Positions 16,701 through 22,998 of a stretch of DNA of 30,383 nucleotides are shown piece by piece. The position numbers and the translations under genes are program-made. Below the pieces are notes generated by a model. That model did no database searches, was not told where the DNA came from, and was given only the letters and a program-made list of their open reading frames with translations. Each line of letters opens with the position of its first letter. Position 1 is the stretch's first letter. The stretch is taken from positions 1-30,383 of the forward strand of contig CATWVA010000021.1 of assembly GCA_958354105.1 (NCBI GenBank). Reading direction: 5' to 3'. The DNA comes from an uncultured Collinsella sp. Its GTDB lineage: Bacteria > Actinomycetota > Coriobacteriia > Coriobacteriales > Coriobacteriaceae.

Positions 16701-19201
16701 TGCAGGACGGTCAGATCGACGTTTGCGGGAAGCTTATAGCTGGGGTCACGGCTTACGCGCACCTCGACCTGGGACCCATCGGCGGCCTGCTTGTTTTCAT
16801 ACCAACCCAGGAAGCGGTAGCCATCGGGCAGCGAGCCGCCTTCGGACAAGGGCTTGTTGTCCACGCCGCGCACCTGCACCGTGTAAACGCTGGCCCCATC
16901 CTCGGCAGTCTGGACATCGACATGAGTGTTGCCCACGTCGACACGCTGGGTCACATCTTCAAGCCCATCCTGCTCATTGCCCTCAAACACCGTCATGATG
17001 TTCGACACATAGTCGCTGTACACCGGATAAAAATCGGTAGGGCCAAGCACAGTGATCTCGGTGCCGGCAGGATAGAACGCACCGGCGTTTTTTAGCTCGG
17101 CAAGCTCAGTCGAGGTAATGGCCGCATAGCCGCCATGCATCCCTTCCTCGCTGCTAGGCTGCGTGGTCCAGCCGATAAATGTCGCGGTAGCGGAAAGCCC
17201 CTCGCGGTCTTCGGGAGCCGTGGGCGTCAAACCCACGCCGTAGCGATACCAATCAGTGGACTTGTCGTGCGCGGCACCGGTTTTCCAATCAAGCGTCTCG
17301 CCCTTAACGTTATAGAACAGCACCTGCGCCTCGTATGAAGCGATAAAGAGGTCGTTACCCTTGAAGCCGAATTTTTCATCGACGCCGCTTCCGTTGTCGG
17401 CGGTGTAGGTCGAAGCCTCATCGTGGGCCGTGTTCTCCTCGACGCGTTTGTCAGCAGCGACAGCAGCAGCATCGGTCTTGCCATCAAACCAGCTGTTGTC
17501 TTGTCCAATTCGATTCACACGCACATCGGGCTCGCGGAACCAGCCCATAAAGCGGTAGCCGCCGTTCGCCTCGCTCAGCCCCGCGGGCTTTGCGGAGGTT
17601 TCCTGCCTGAACGTCACCGACGTATCGCCATGGGCCAAGCCCTGGGCCGTTCCCGCCAGTACGGCGCTCACGGCAAAGGCGTACGGATCCGAGGTCTTCT
17701 GATCAGTACCAAGTTTGGTCGCCTCGATTGTCGCGGTGCCCGCGCCGGGAAAATCAATCGTCGCCTTAACGCTCTGGCCATGCACGGGGATATTCAGCTT
17801 GTAGTCCATCGCCCACTCATTGGTGTGCTGGCCACCCAGGGCCTTGTCGTTATCAGTCGAGCGCTTGGTGCCGGCGCAAAAGTCATAGTCGTGCTCTTCC
17901 CACAGCTCACGCGTGGTGTAGCGCTCGTCATCCCACGGACCGTAGCTGTCGCCCTTGGTGGTGCCGTCGCCGCCAAACGAAGGTATCTTTTTCTTAGCCG
18001 CAGTACCCTGGCTGCTGCCTTTTAGGCTCACGCTCGGCTTAAAGTAGCACTCGGTGACCGTGGCGTCGCCCTTGTTGGCGCGCGCAGCAATACCGCCCAG
18101 GTTCACGTCGTTTTGAATAATGGGGATCACGGCGATGGGGTTGTACTGGCGCGAGCTCAAATCGCCGGCGAAATGGCTGCGAGTGATCTCGTTACCGCTC
18201 TTGGACAAGATGCGGCCTGCAAGACCGCCCGTCCAAGCGCGCGTTACGGAGACAACGCCCACGTACGACGCGGCATAGCTATAGCATTTCGCCGTTGAAA
18301 AGCAGTCGATGACTTTAGCGCCTTCCGCCATGCAGCCGACGAAACCCGAAGCGTACACGTTGTTGCCGCCCAGGGCGCCGATGGCCACATCGTACTTATT
18401 GGTGACGTCGGTCATGTCCATCGAGGAGCCATCCTCGCTTCGCGTGGGCGTGACGCGGCAGTATTCGATCGTAGAGTTTTTAACGTAGCCGGCAAACGCC
18501 GCCATGTACAGGCCCTCGCCACCGATTGCCTGTACGCCCGAAGTCGTGTTGTTGACGGCGCGGCCACCACGGACCTCGCAGTTGTAGAGGGTGCAACCAT
18601 CGAGCTCGCCGGCAATCAGCCCCCCCTCAAAACCCGCATTGGTAATCACATTGAGCATGTTGTTGGCACACGTAACGTGCAGGGTGCTCTCCATGACCAT
18701 GACGTTTTCGAAGTGGGTGTTGATCGCCCTGCCCACGATAATGCCGCCGCGGAAGTCAGCCCAAATGTTGGCATCCTTGACCAGGAAGTTCTTGATGGTG
18801 GCGCCATCGGTCTCGGCAAAAAAGCCCGTATCGCGCTCGGGATCCAAGACCTTATTCTCGTAGTTCAGGCCCTTCACGGTATGGTTTTGACCGTCAAAGA
18901 CGCCCTTAAAGGGATGTTCTTTGTTGCCAAAGGAAAGGTGCTTGACCGTATCCTCAACAATGGCATTCATATCATCATCGTTAAGAACGATATCGTTATC
19001 GAGATAGACGCGCCACTGCGACGTGTCGCGCTGTCGCGACAGCGCGACACACGCCAGGAAATCGTTCCTGTTTGTGATATGGAATTCGGTCTGATCCTCG
19101 GCATGCGCTGCCGCCGGCAGCACCATAACGCAGCAAAGGGCGATTGTCGCCACGGCAACCAGCCTGCCGAGCACGCCTCGGTTCATGTTCTTAATCTCCA
19201 T
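13715..19201 (-). CDS. giant secreted beta-helix / InlB B-repeat adhesin-like protein
   Basis: The 1828-residue protein has a signal peptide (core VAVATIALCCVMVLPAAAHA). Residues about 35-400 form a Gly/Asn-rich right-handed beta-helix region with GLUG-like turns (FKGVFDGQNHTVKGL, GGIIVGRAI, GGLIAGELDGC). About 480-1560 is a run of InlB/Listeria-type B-repeat units recognised by FxGW...YPVY (for example YRFLGWYENK, HKFLGWIS, FVGWTEAEP, YDFVGWSRD, AYPVYAKYDV). The C-terminus is a Cna-B/DUF5979-like domain (TIVKKTTDAS..., GIYTVEEDTNWAWRYEG, about 1670-1790). It ends in a KWVDGGSRAKNVWENG tail without LPxTG, membrane helix or basic tail. ATG 19201 lies 3 bp after the upstream stop with GGAGG at 11 nt; ATG 19186 (MNRGVLG) with GGAG at 9 nt is an equally good start. 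Probably an adhesin or matrix protein. Confidence 0.85.
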   Translation of the reverse strand: MEIKNMNRGVLGRLVAVATIALCCVMVLPAAAHAEDQTEFHITNRNDFLACVALSRQRDTSQWRVYLDNDIVLNDDDMNAIVEDTVKHLSFGNKEHPFKGVFDGQNHTVKGLNYENKVLDPERDTGFFAETDGATIKNFLVKDANIWADFRGGIIVGRAINTHFENVMVMESTLHVTCANNMLNVITNAGFEGGLIAGELDGCTLYNCEVRGGRAVNNTTSGVQAIGGEGLYMAAFAGYVKNSTIEYCRVTPTRSEDGSSMDMTDVTNKYDVAIGALGGNNVYASGFVGCMAEGAKVIDCFSTAKCYSYAASYVGVVSVTRAWTGGLAGRILSKSGNEITRSHFAGDLSSRQYNPIAVIPIIQNDVNLGGIAARANKGDATVTECYFKPSVSLKGSSQGTAAKKKIPSFGGDGTTKGDSYGPWDDERYTTRELWEEHDYDFCAGTKRSTDNDKALGGQHTNEWAMDYKLNIPVHGQSVKATIDFPGAGTATIEATKLGTDQKTSDPYAFAVSAVLAGTAQGLAHGDTSVTFRQETSAKPAGLSEANGGYRFMGWFREPDVRVNRIGQDNSWFDGKTDAAAVAADKRVEENTAHDEASTYTADNGSGVDEKFGFKGNDLFIASYEAQVLFYNVKGETLDWKTGAAHDKSTDWYRYGVGLTPTAPEDREGLSATATFIGWTTQPSSEEGMHGGYAAITSTELAELKNAGAFYPAGTEITVLGPTDFYPVYSDYVSNIMTVFEGNEQDGLEDVTQRVDVGNTHVDVQTAEDGASVYTVQVRGVDNKPLSEGGSLPDGYRFLGWYENKQAADGSQVEVRVSRDPSYKLPANVDLTVLHTYTARFEYRVDYYVRAFTNSGLTDSKKLCSIWNKYKSPFEENVGATYVRENIIHWGAGTDVSAHVLHDDKNPADKCTTALSDATQIVAPINAYSHNVRNDSGANTLKDMIADTDFPGAGKLSDEWKASSIKVQFTPAHNRYHFSFWTLERPDDGSWTYIKNPFSSFVETTEQYYVRAMVTTDVNFYDKSGNVKQAATRRYKSNLLQQKTAEGKDPTFLYCYPHIYKDRTVNTKPYDGKDGDVNPNLTLEASPTDTEMAVPGHKFLGWISTAEVQKDSDVWKYIYDVAGDSYVTSDPDKAEPYLATDESKVTQWQDAYPVYAKYDVSYTTNLHRAGFEGTDKVNVPSYNIAPVINADTNPATATVTPDVTTPVYKAGGELYKLQKVEIELPNGEIKTLPYDVEHGTCSYPVEPGGAYTFVAYYSPLAVVYHLNATDVDGKVAQQDDMLGNLNGGIPKPTYDVSTIDADTGKFNVFVGWTEAEPAPGKGYVAWSEGIRMVSASTVVKAPMELYPVYRPSLVTVQSNIDSKLANPDLVRSLGRTDSGDQISLEVKAAEEVEGTDGTKYDFVGWSRDYVNDGQYTLMTDDEKHPLEGSEPFESVTYTAVYKTAPYKVRYHGVDGSVLFTATVDSGDERATGAGFVHNVDVPKVNESGNPVYDDNGNPMMEQKSVAYDPDAHSKIVALLDEQAAANGDKRELFLEWRYVGADGTAKSWDEFKGEPVKGDMDLYPVTYRVVAKDTSDPTNSVTMTAQLKWLLDPAAANTVDDSADKAPFKVCFAKPFMGTQLTVTVMRASYGPGTEGVSVAEEPVNGKFVSLYSLGSGNGSFDLANRLESKKTGEGKQGDGNAVFDFAKTHALTIVKKTTDASAMGQTFRFKVTRKASEDSPAETRMVEVKVSERRDEDGETWYVGSVQFAAPTGIYTVEEDTNWAWRYEGELSTPGKAPGKSAELIVSSASSVSDTVVTCVNTRAKDKWVDGGSRAKNVWENGTLGRED
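19023..19050. repeat. perfect 28-bp palindrome inside the giant gene
   Basis: GTGTCGCGCTGTCG is followed directly by its reverse complement, with no loop. It lies just after the signal-peptide region of the giant protein, coding for ALSRQRDTS. See findings. Confidence 0.9.
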
Positions 19202-19204
19202 GGG

Positions 19205-19852
19205 CTAGTTCGCCTCCGGCCAACCCACAACGTCAAGTACGTCGAGGGCGGTATCGCTTGTCTGCTGGTTTTTGGCCTGCACGGCCTGAACATCGATATC
19301 GAGCCTGAATGAGCCGCCGCGCGCGGCATCGTGGTAGTCGCCCACAAAGCGCAGCGAGTCCATGAGGCTTTCCGTCATGGCGCCGGGGTCGAGCGTGCCG
19401 CCACGCCCGGCCAATCCGCGGTAGTAGTACCACCCATCGCCGCCATCGATCCACGGGGACCCCTCGCCCGCGTTCACATGAAACGCAACGCTGCCCGAAG
19501 CATCCGCGCTCGAACCGTCGGGCGCCACCGACGTCATGCGCAGACGCGCGCGAACGTACTCAGGCTGCGTGCCAGCGTTCTCCACGCGCACAATGCGGCT
19601 GATGTCAGAACCCCCGGCCTTGGTGTCGGGATAGTCCCCATGCTCGTTGGGCTCAAACGGAATCTCCTCACCCTGCTCGTTGAAGGTGTATTCACAGACT
19701 CGTACCTTCACGCTGCCAAACGATAGAACGTTGTTCGCCGGAACCATATCAACGGTAAAAGCCAGCGTGCCGCACAGGCACGCCAGGGCCAACAGCGCCA
19801 TCGCGGCAAGCGCCAAGGTGCGTTTCTGATTGTCGGAAAGATTGTTGAGCAT
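19205..19852 (-). CDS. SipW-dependent exported protein (second of the operon)
   Basis: The 215-residue protein has an alternate SipW-type signal (KRTLALAAMALLALACLCG, then TLAFTVDMVPANNVLSFGSV). In the mature domain there are strands with VRVCEYTFNEQGEEIPFEPN, a Gly-rich turn and DGWYYYRGLAGRGG, recalling camelysin/TasA-like proteins, which form extracellular fibres or are secreted proteases; no metal-binding HExxH is present. ATG 19852 is the natural start; a TTG 12 nt upstream is possible. No strong ribosome site is visible and the gene lies just past the hairpin at 19885-19928, so its translation may be lower than that of the preceding gene. Its stop is 3 bp from the giant gene's start. 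Confidence 0.78.
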   Translation of the reverse strand: MLNNLSDNQKRTLALAAMALLALACLCGTLAFTVDMVPANNVLSFGSVKVRVCEYTFNEQGEEIPFEPNEHGDYPDTKAGGSDISRIVRVENAGTQPEYVRARLRMTSVAPDGSSADASGSVAFHVNAGEGSPWIDGGDGWYYYRGLAGRGGTLDPGAMTESLMDSLRFVGDYHDAARGGSFRLDIDVQAVQAKNQQTSDTALDVLDVVGWPEAN

Positions 19853-19884
19853 TACGTTCGCCAATCGTCGATCAAAGGGGGACC

Positions 19885-19928
19885 GAGATCCCGACCCGAA
19901 TATAGGGGTGGGGGTGGGCCGGGATCTC
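19885..19928 (-). terminator. intercistronic hairpin, possible partial terminator or processing site
   Basis: GAGATCCCG (19885-19893) and CGGGATCTC (19920-19928) form a perfect 9-bp stem around a 26-nt loop. The minus-strand loop and flanks are C-rich and the plus strand has G runs (19904-19918 and 19931-19945). No T-tract follows. It lies between the TasA-like gene and the rest of the operon, where attenuation would give more fibre protein than adhesin. Confidence 0.45.
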
Positions 19929-19947
19929 AGTGGGGGGGGTGGGGTTA

Positions 19948-20658
19948 CTACTGGTTCTTAATGGTATTAGCCCAAGTCGTGGCCTGAGCGACGGCGTTGT
20001 CAGCAGCGCTGGTGTTGCCGTCCTTCTGGTCGGCGCCGAAGATGTAGGCGGAAACCTTCATCGTGGGGTTCGTGGCGACCATGGAGCCCTCCAGGGAGCC
20101 CGGGAACACAACCTGGCTAAAGAGCTCGCCGGTGTAGACGTCCTCAGTAGCGCTCTTGGCGGAGAGGGCAACAGGTTTGTTATCGGTAGCATCCTTGGCG
20201 TACATGAACAGACCGCTCAGGTACTTGCCGTCGGCAGAAGTAGTCACCTGGCCCGCAACCTCCTTCCAGTTGTTGTTGAGGGTAAAGTACGGGGTGTTCG
20301 CGGCAGCGGTGTCATCCTTGACCATGGCGTTCTTCACATAGATGAACACGTAGGCGTCGTCGGAGCCCTTTGCGATGCCAACGTTCGGGTTCTTATCGGT
20401 GCTGGAGCCGGGAACGATCTTGGAGTCGGCGACCCACTTGGTCTCGAACAGATAGGCGTTGTCGGTATTATCTTTGTTGCCAGGCTTATCGGGCTGGTCG
20501 GGATCGGGCTTCTTTTCGGGAGTGTTGATTCTGCCCACCGTAAACACGTTGCTCAGCGTCTGCGTGGCTGTCAGCCAGGCGTAGGTGCCCACACCGGCAG
20601 CCAGCACCAGCAGCAGGGCGGCAACGATGCCGTAGCGCTTTTTCTTCTTGTTTTCCAT
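19948..20658 (-). CDS. TasA-like SipW-dependent exported protein (first substrate gene)
   Basis: The 236-residue protein begins MENKKKKRYGIVAALLLVLA, then GTYAWLTATQTLSNVFTVGRI, a textbook SipW-cognate signal with cleavage expected near the AWLTATQTLSN region. A Pro/Asp/Lys linker (TPEKKPDPDQPDKPGNKDN) follows, then a beta-rich domain (about 75-236) with AYVFIYVKN, YFTLNNNWKEV and MKVSAYIFGADQ. These strand patterns occur in TasA-type biofilm fibre proteins and in many SipW-dependent proteins of gut actinobacteria. ATG 20658 was chosen because AAGGAAG lies 8 nt upstream; 70 bp separate it from sipW. It is the first substrate gene behind the peptidase, and the hairpin downstream fits a highly expressed major subunit. 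Confidence 0.82.
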   Translation of the reverse strand: MENKKKKRYGIVAALLLVLAAGVGTYAWLTATQTLSNVFTVGRINTPEKKPDPDQPDKPGNKDNTDNAYLFETKWVADSKIVPGSSTDKNPNVGIAKGSDDAYVFIYVKNAMVKDDTAAANTPYFTLNNNWKEVAGQVTTSADGKYLSGLFMYAKDATDNKPVALSAKSATEDVYTGELFSQVVFPGSLEGSMVATNPTMKVSAYIFGADQKDGNTSAADNAVAQATTWANTIKNQ

Positions 20659-20728
20659 CGTTCTCTTCCTTTCGAGAATCGTCTTCCCCGGCAACGGCCC
20701 CTACCGCCGCCGACGCTTTTCCCTGCCG

Positions 20729-21286
20729 CTATGAACGCCGCTCCCTCGCATGCACGCGGGTATGCTTGCCCGCAGGCTCGTCGGGAACCATCCGATCGAG
20801 CACTATCGACGCCGCGATCAGCAGCGTCAGAACGGCCACCACAACAAGCAAACCGGGCATCGTCGTGCAATATGCGTTGACGAAGCCCAGGTAAGGGACA
20901 CAAAAAGAAACAGTGCCGATCACGCGCGAAAAAGGTGTCTGCTCGGCATCGTGCATGATGCTTCCGTCTGCATTTTTGTTCGCAATTCCCTGCGTGCCGA
21001 TCATCTGCGCCACAGGGTCGATCTGATACACCTGGTGCGTTACCACGGCGCCGTCCGATCGGTAAAAGGTTGCATTGTCGCCCACGGCAATATCCGCCGG
21101 CTCAACCTGGCGGACAAACACCATGGAGCCAACGGGAAGCTCGGGTTCCATAGAGCCCGAAAGCACAGCAAAGGGCATGTATCCAAATGCGCGAGGCACA
21201 AAAGAAACAACGGCAAGGGCTATGACAAGCGCGAACGCCAAGCTACTCAAAAGTGCAATAAATCGTTTGAGTCTACGCGCCGTCAA
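20729..21286 (-). CDS. sipW: SipW-type (ER-type) signal peptidase I
   Basis: The 185-residue membrane protein has an N-terminal anchor (about 9-31), catalytic VLSGSMEPELPVGS with Ser45, and VVTHQV with His84 in place of the Lys of ordinary bacterial signal peptidases, the mark of the archaeal/ER/SipW class. The usual third motif near TQGIANKNAD and a C-terminal membrane segment (about 151-172) follow. It should cleave the alternate signals of the three SipW-type proteins encoded downstream. The only usable start is TTG 21286: a stop codon lies 12 bp upstream in frame and no ATG is available before the anchor. A GGGGGA is about 12 nt upstream, so initiation may be weak and limiting. First gene of the operon. 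Confidence 0.88.
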   Translation of the reverse strand: MTARRLKRFIALLSSLAFALVIALAVVSFVPRAFGYMPFAVLSGSMEPELPVGSMVFVRQVEPADIAVGDNATFYRSDGAVVTHQVYQIDPVAQMIGTQGIANKNADGSIMHDAEQTPFSRVIGTVSFCVPYLGFVNAYCTTMPGLLVVVAVLTLLIAASIVLDRMVPDEPAGKHTRVHARERRS

Positions 21287-21412
21287 AGTGATAATTCATC
21301 CCCCTTGAGGACCTATTCGACCCATCCAAAGGTCAGCAAGTTTCAACAGGAACCGCAAGGCGCTTGAAAAGTGAGTCCGAAATAAGCCAATTTGGAATCT
21401 TTTCTTAATAAG

Positions 21413-21441
21413 AACATAGCGATGTGCTACACATTTTTCAA
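21413..21441 (-). promoter_or_regulatory. candidate promoter of the sipW surface operon
   Basis: On the minus strand TTGAAA (21441-21436) and TATGTT (21418-21413) are separated by 17 bp. This is in an AT-rich stretch about 125 bp before the sipW start and is the best promoter-like match in the upstream region. Confidence 0.45.
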
Positions 21442-21473
21442 TGTTTTGTCGCTAAATGCTACTTATTTTGGCG

Positions 21474-21487
21474 TAAGTGGTCACTTA
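21474..21487. promoter_or_regulatory. candidate operator: TAAGTGGTCACTTA palindrome
   Basis: A dyad with 6-bp arms (TAAGTG/CACTTA) about 35 bp upstream of the candidate -35. In addition CCAATTTGG (21387-21395) and its reverse complement CCAAATTGG (21491-21499) flank the promoter 104 bp apart. These look like protein-binding sites; the factor is unknown. Confidence 0.35.
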
Positions 21488-21548
21488 TCCCCAAATTGGT
21501 CTGTTTTATCCAATATCTGTGACTAACCCCCTACGCAATTCGTCCATA

Positions 21549-21643
21549 GAGGGTTAAACATTTTTGAAAACCCTAGATATCGTACCCCCCCCCCCCACAT
21601 TAAAAATAAACTGCTGGAAGTACCGTTTATTTTTAACCCTCTT
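21549..21643. repeat. nested inverted repeat carrying a C12 homopolymer
   Basis: Outer arms AGAGGGTTAAA (21549-21559) and TTTAACCCTCT (21633-21643) enclose a 12-C tract at 21585-21596 and an inner 11-bp stem TAAAAATAAAC/GTTTATTTTTA. The right end runs into TTTTTT on the plus strand, so it could terminate rightward transcription. It lies about 260-360 bp upstream of sipW. A long homopolymer in high-GC DNA is a slippage hotspot. Confidence 0.6.
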
Positions 21644-21691
21644 TTTTGCAGCTTTATGACAGCCCCATCTAGTTCGCAGCCCATAACCCTC

Positions 21692-22011
21692 TGAAAACCG
21701 TGTCCCAGAATTCGCTTGCGAAATGGGATGCGGTTTCCGCTTGTGGCCCCGTTGGGAAGCCGTATCCCGCTTCGATCACAAATTCCGGGTCGCACTTTCC
21801 GCCAAGACCCTCAACCGGAAAGCACATCCCGTTTCTCAGCCGAATACTGGGATGCGGTTTCCACAGAGCCCCTCAACCGGAAACCGCATCCCACTCCAAA
21901 GGCAAATTCCGGGACGCAGCTTCCGCAACTCCACCCATCCGGAAATCCCATCCCACTCCGCACACATCCGGGCATAGAGCAATCAGCTTATTAGGCCTTC
22001 CATCAATAAAG
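21692..22011. repeat. array 2: five 62-bp palindromic repeats plus conserved tail
   Basis: The TCCC marks of the five units are at 21703, 21765, 21827, 21889 and 21951, exactly 62 bp apart. Units read like array 1 (for example CGGAAACCGCATCCC ... GGGACGCAGCTTCCG) and the last half-unit runs into the same tail, with ATCAGCTTATTAGGCCTTC and ATCAATAAAG. Orientation is the same as array 1, 9.7 kb away on the other side of the surface operon. Confidence 0.85.
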
Positions 22012-22029
22012 GGGCGCTCTCGTGTCATG

Positions 22030-22056
22030 AAAAAAGCCCCGAGAATTTCGAGGCTT
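22030..22056 (-). terminator. intrinsic terminator of the flavodoxin-like gene
   Basis: On the minus strand GCCTCGA-AATTC-TCGGGGC forms a 7-bp stem with one G-T pair, extended by AAA/TTT, followed by a run of six T. It lies 44 bp after the stop at 22100. Confidence 0.8.
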
Positions 22057-22099
22057 TCACATTTGTATTGTTTTGCACGAAGGACCGCGAACGGCGAAG

Positions 22100-22651
22100 C
22101 TACTCGCCCAGCACGGCCTTCTTAGCGGCTGCGGCCATGTTGTCCAGGTCCTCCTTGGTGGGATGGTCCTTTGCGGCAAACCAGTTGTCGAGCAGCATCT
22201 TATAGCGCGCGTTTTCGGGTTCTTGCTCGAGCATGGCCTCGTAGCGCTGCTTGACCGCGGGACCCATCTTGCCCTGGCACATTGCCCAACCCACAAGCTC
22301 GGCATCCTCGGCCAAATTGGAGGTCACGCGATTGATAATCTGCTGATAATAGCTCTGGTCGGCGCCAAAACCGCAGGTACCAAAGAGGAAAACGCGCTTG
22401 CCGTGCAAGGCAGAGAGCAGCGCCGCGACCGAAGGCGTGCACGCGCCCTTGTCGCACCAAAAACCGACGAGCACCGTGTCGGCCGCGCAGGCGCCCTGTG
22501 CCTCGAGCGCAACCTGATCTGCGTCCGCATCGTCGCTCAACGCCGCGGCATGGACAAACTCAACGCCCGCAGCCTGCAGAGCGCGCTTGATCGCACCCGA
22601 AACCATCCTGGTATTACCGCTCTTGCTGTTAACCACCAAAGAGCACGTCAT
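22100..22651 (-). CDS. flavodoxin-like FMN protein
   Basis: The 183-residue protein starts with a beta strand and phosphate-binding loop VVNSKSGNTRMV (about 7-18), the FMN-binding loop of flavodoxins. Later loops with GFWCDKGACTP and FLFGTCGFGADQSYYQ occupy the positions that contact the isoalloxazine ring. It lacks transmembrane parts and should act in cytoplasmic electron transfer; the partner is unknown. The C-terminal third is helical and charged (EAMLEQEPENARYKMLLDNW). ATG 22651 was preferred (GAGG 10 nt upstream); a GTG two codons earlier is possible. It stands alone on the minus strand with its own terminator. Confidence 0.8.
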   Translation of the reverse strand: MTCSLVVNSKSGNTRMVSGAIKRALQAAGVEFVHAAALSDDADADQVALEAQGACAADTVLVGFWCDKGACTPSVAALLSALHGKRVFLFGTCGFGADQSYYQQIINRVTSNLAEDAELVGWAMCQGKMGPAVKQRYEAMLEQEPENARYKMLLDNWFAAKDHPTKEDLDNMAAAAKKAVLGE

Positions 22652-22823
22652 AGTCACGTTGCCTCGTTTCCCCCGAAACTCGAGCCATTAATGCAATTTA
22701 TTAGATGAATATCTTAGTACTAACGTGACAGATGTAAACCACCGTCTGTCGATTGGCGACGCAGACGACATCTTTGGACAGATTTCGAACAGTATGTACT
22801 TCGGATTGAAACCGCCGCAGAAC

Positions 22824-22952
22824 GTTTCACGAATGGCCGAAAAACTGTTTCACAAAACGCCGTCAAATTGTTTCATATAATATCGTCAATTTGTTTCACG
22901 AAATACCGTCAGATTGTGTCATGGTTTTTCGTCAAAATGTTTTACGCGCTGG
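22824..22952. repeat. six direct repeats with exact 23-bp period
   Basis: GTTTCAC-type boxes start at 22824, 22847, 22870, 22893, 22916 and 22939, each exactly 23 bp apart. Consensus is about GTTTCACGAAATNCCGTCAAATT; copies 2-4 are best, and copies 1, 5 and 6 are degenerate. The last copy overlaps the -35 region of the ATPase gene. The array looks like a set of operator sites or iterons. It has no spacer/repeat alternation, so it is not CRISPR. Confidence 0.8.
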
Positions 22953-22957
22953 TAAGA

Positions 22958-22966
22958 TGCTATAAA
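22958..22966 (+). promoter_or_regulatory. extended -10 promoter of the ATPase/DUF4143 gene
   Basis: TGCTATAAA gives an extended -10 about 32 bp before the ATG at 22999. The -35 region at 17 bp spacing (TGTTTT, 22938-22943) falls in the sixth 23-bp repeat. Confidence 0.5.
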
Positions 22967-22998
22967 ACAAAATGTTTCTTTGAATGGCGGGAAGTACG

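Larger units (their letters stand above)
22652..22998. other. 347-bp divergent intergenic region with regulatory repeats
   Basis: It contains the promoter side of the flavodoxin-like gene, a hairpin-forming stretch near 22729-22774 (AGATGT...ACATCT enclosing CGTCTG...CAGACG), the six-copy 23-bp direct repeat and a promoter for the ATPase gene. No gene is seen. Confidence 0.7.

Noticed and set aside
21523..21795. 90-codon frame on the minus strand upstream of sipW
   Set aside because: It passes through the C12 tract and the 62-bp repeats and has no family-like sequence; it was judged non-coding.
22729..22774. Hairpin AGATGT...ACATCT as a riboswitch or small RNA
   Set aside because: It is an imperfect stem in a divergent intergenic region with no conserved partner copy here; the evidence is too weak to call.
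22824..22952. CRISPR array
   Set aside because: The 23-bp period has no unique spacers between identical repeats; it is a plain tandem repeat, and no cas gene is near.
22984..22998. Upstream start for the ATPase/DUF4143 gene
   Set aside because: ATG 22984 lacks a ribosome site, whereas ATG 22999 follows GGGAAG and gives a family-like N-terminus.
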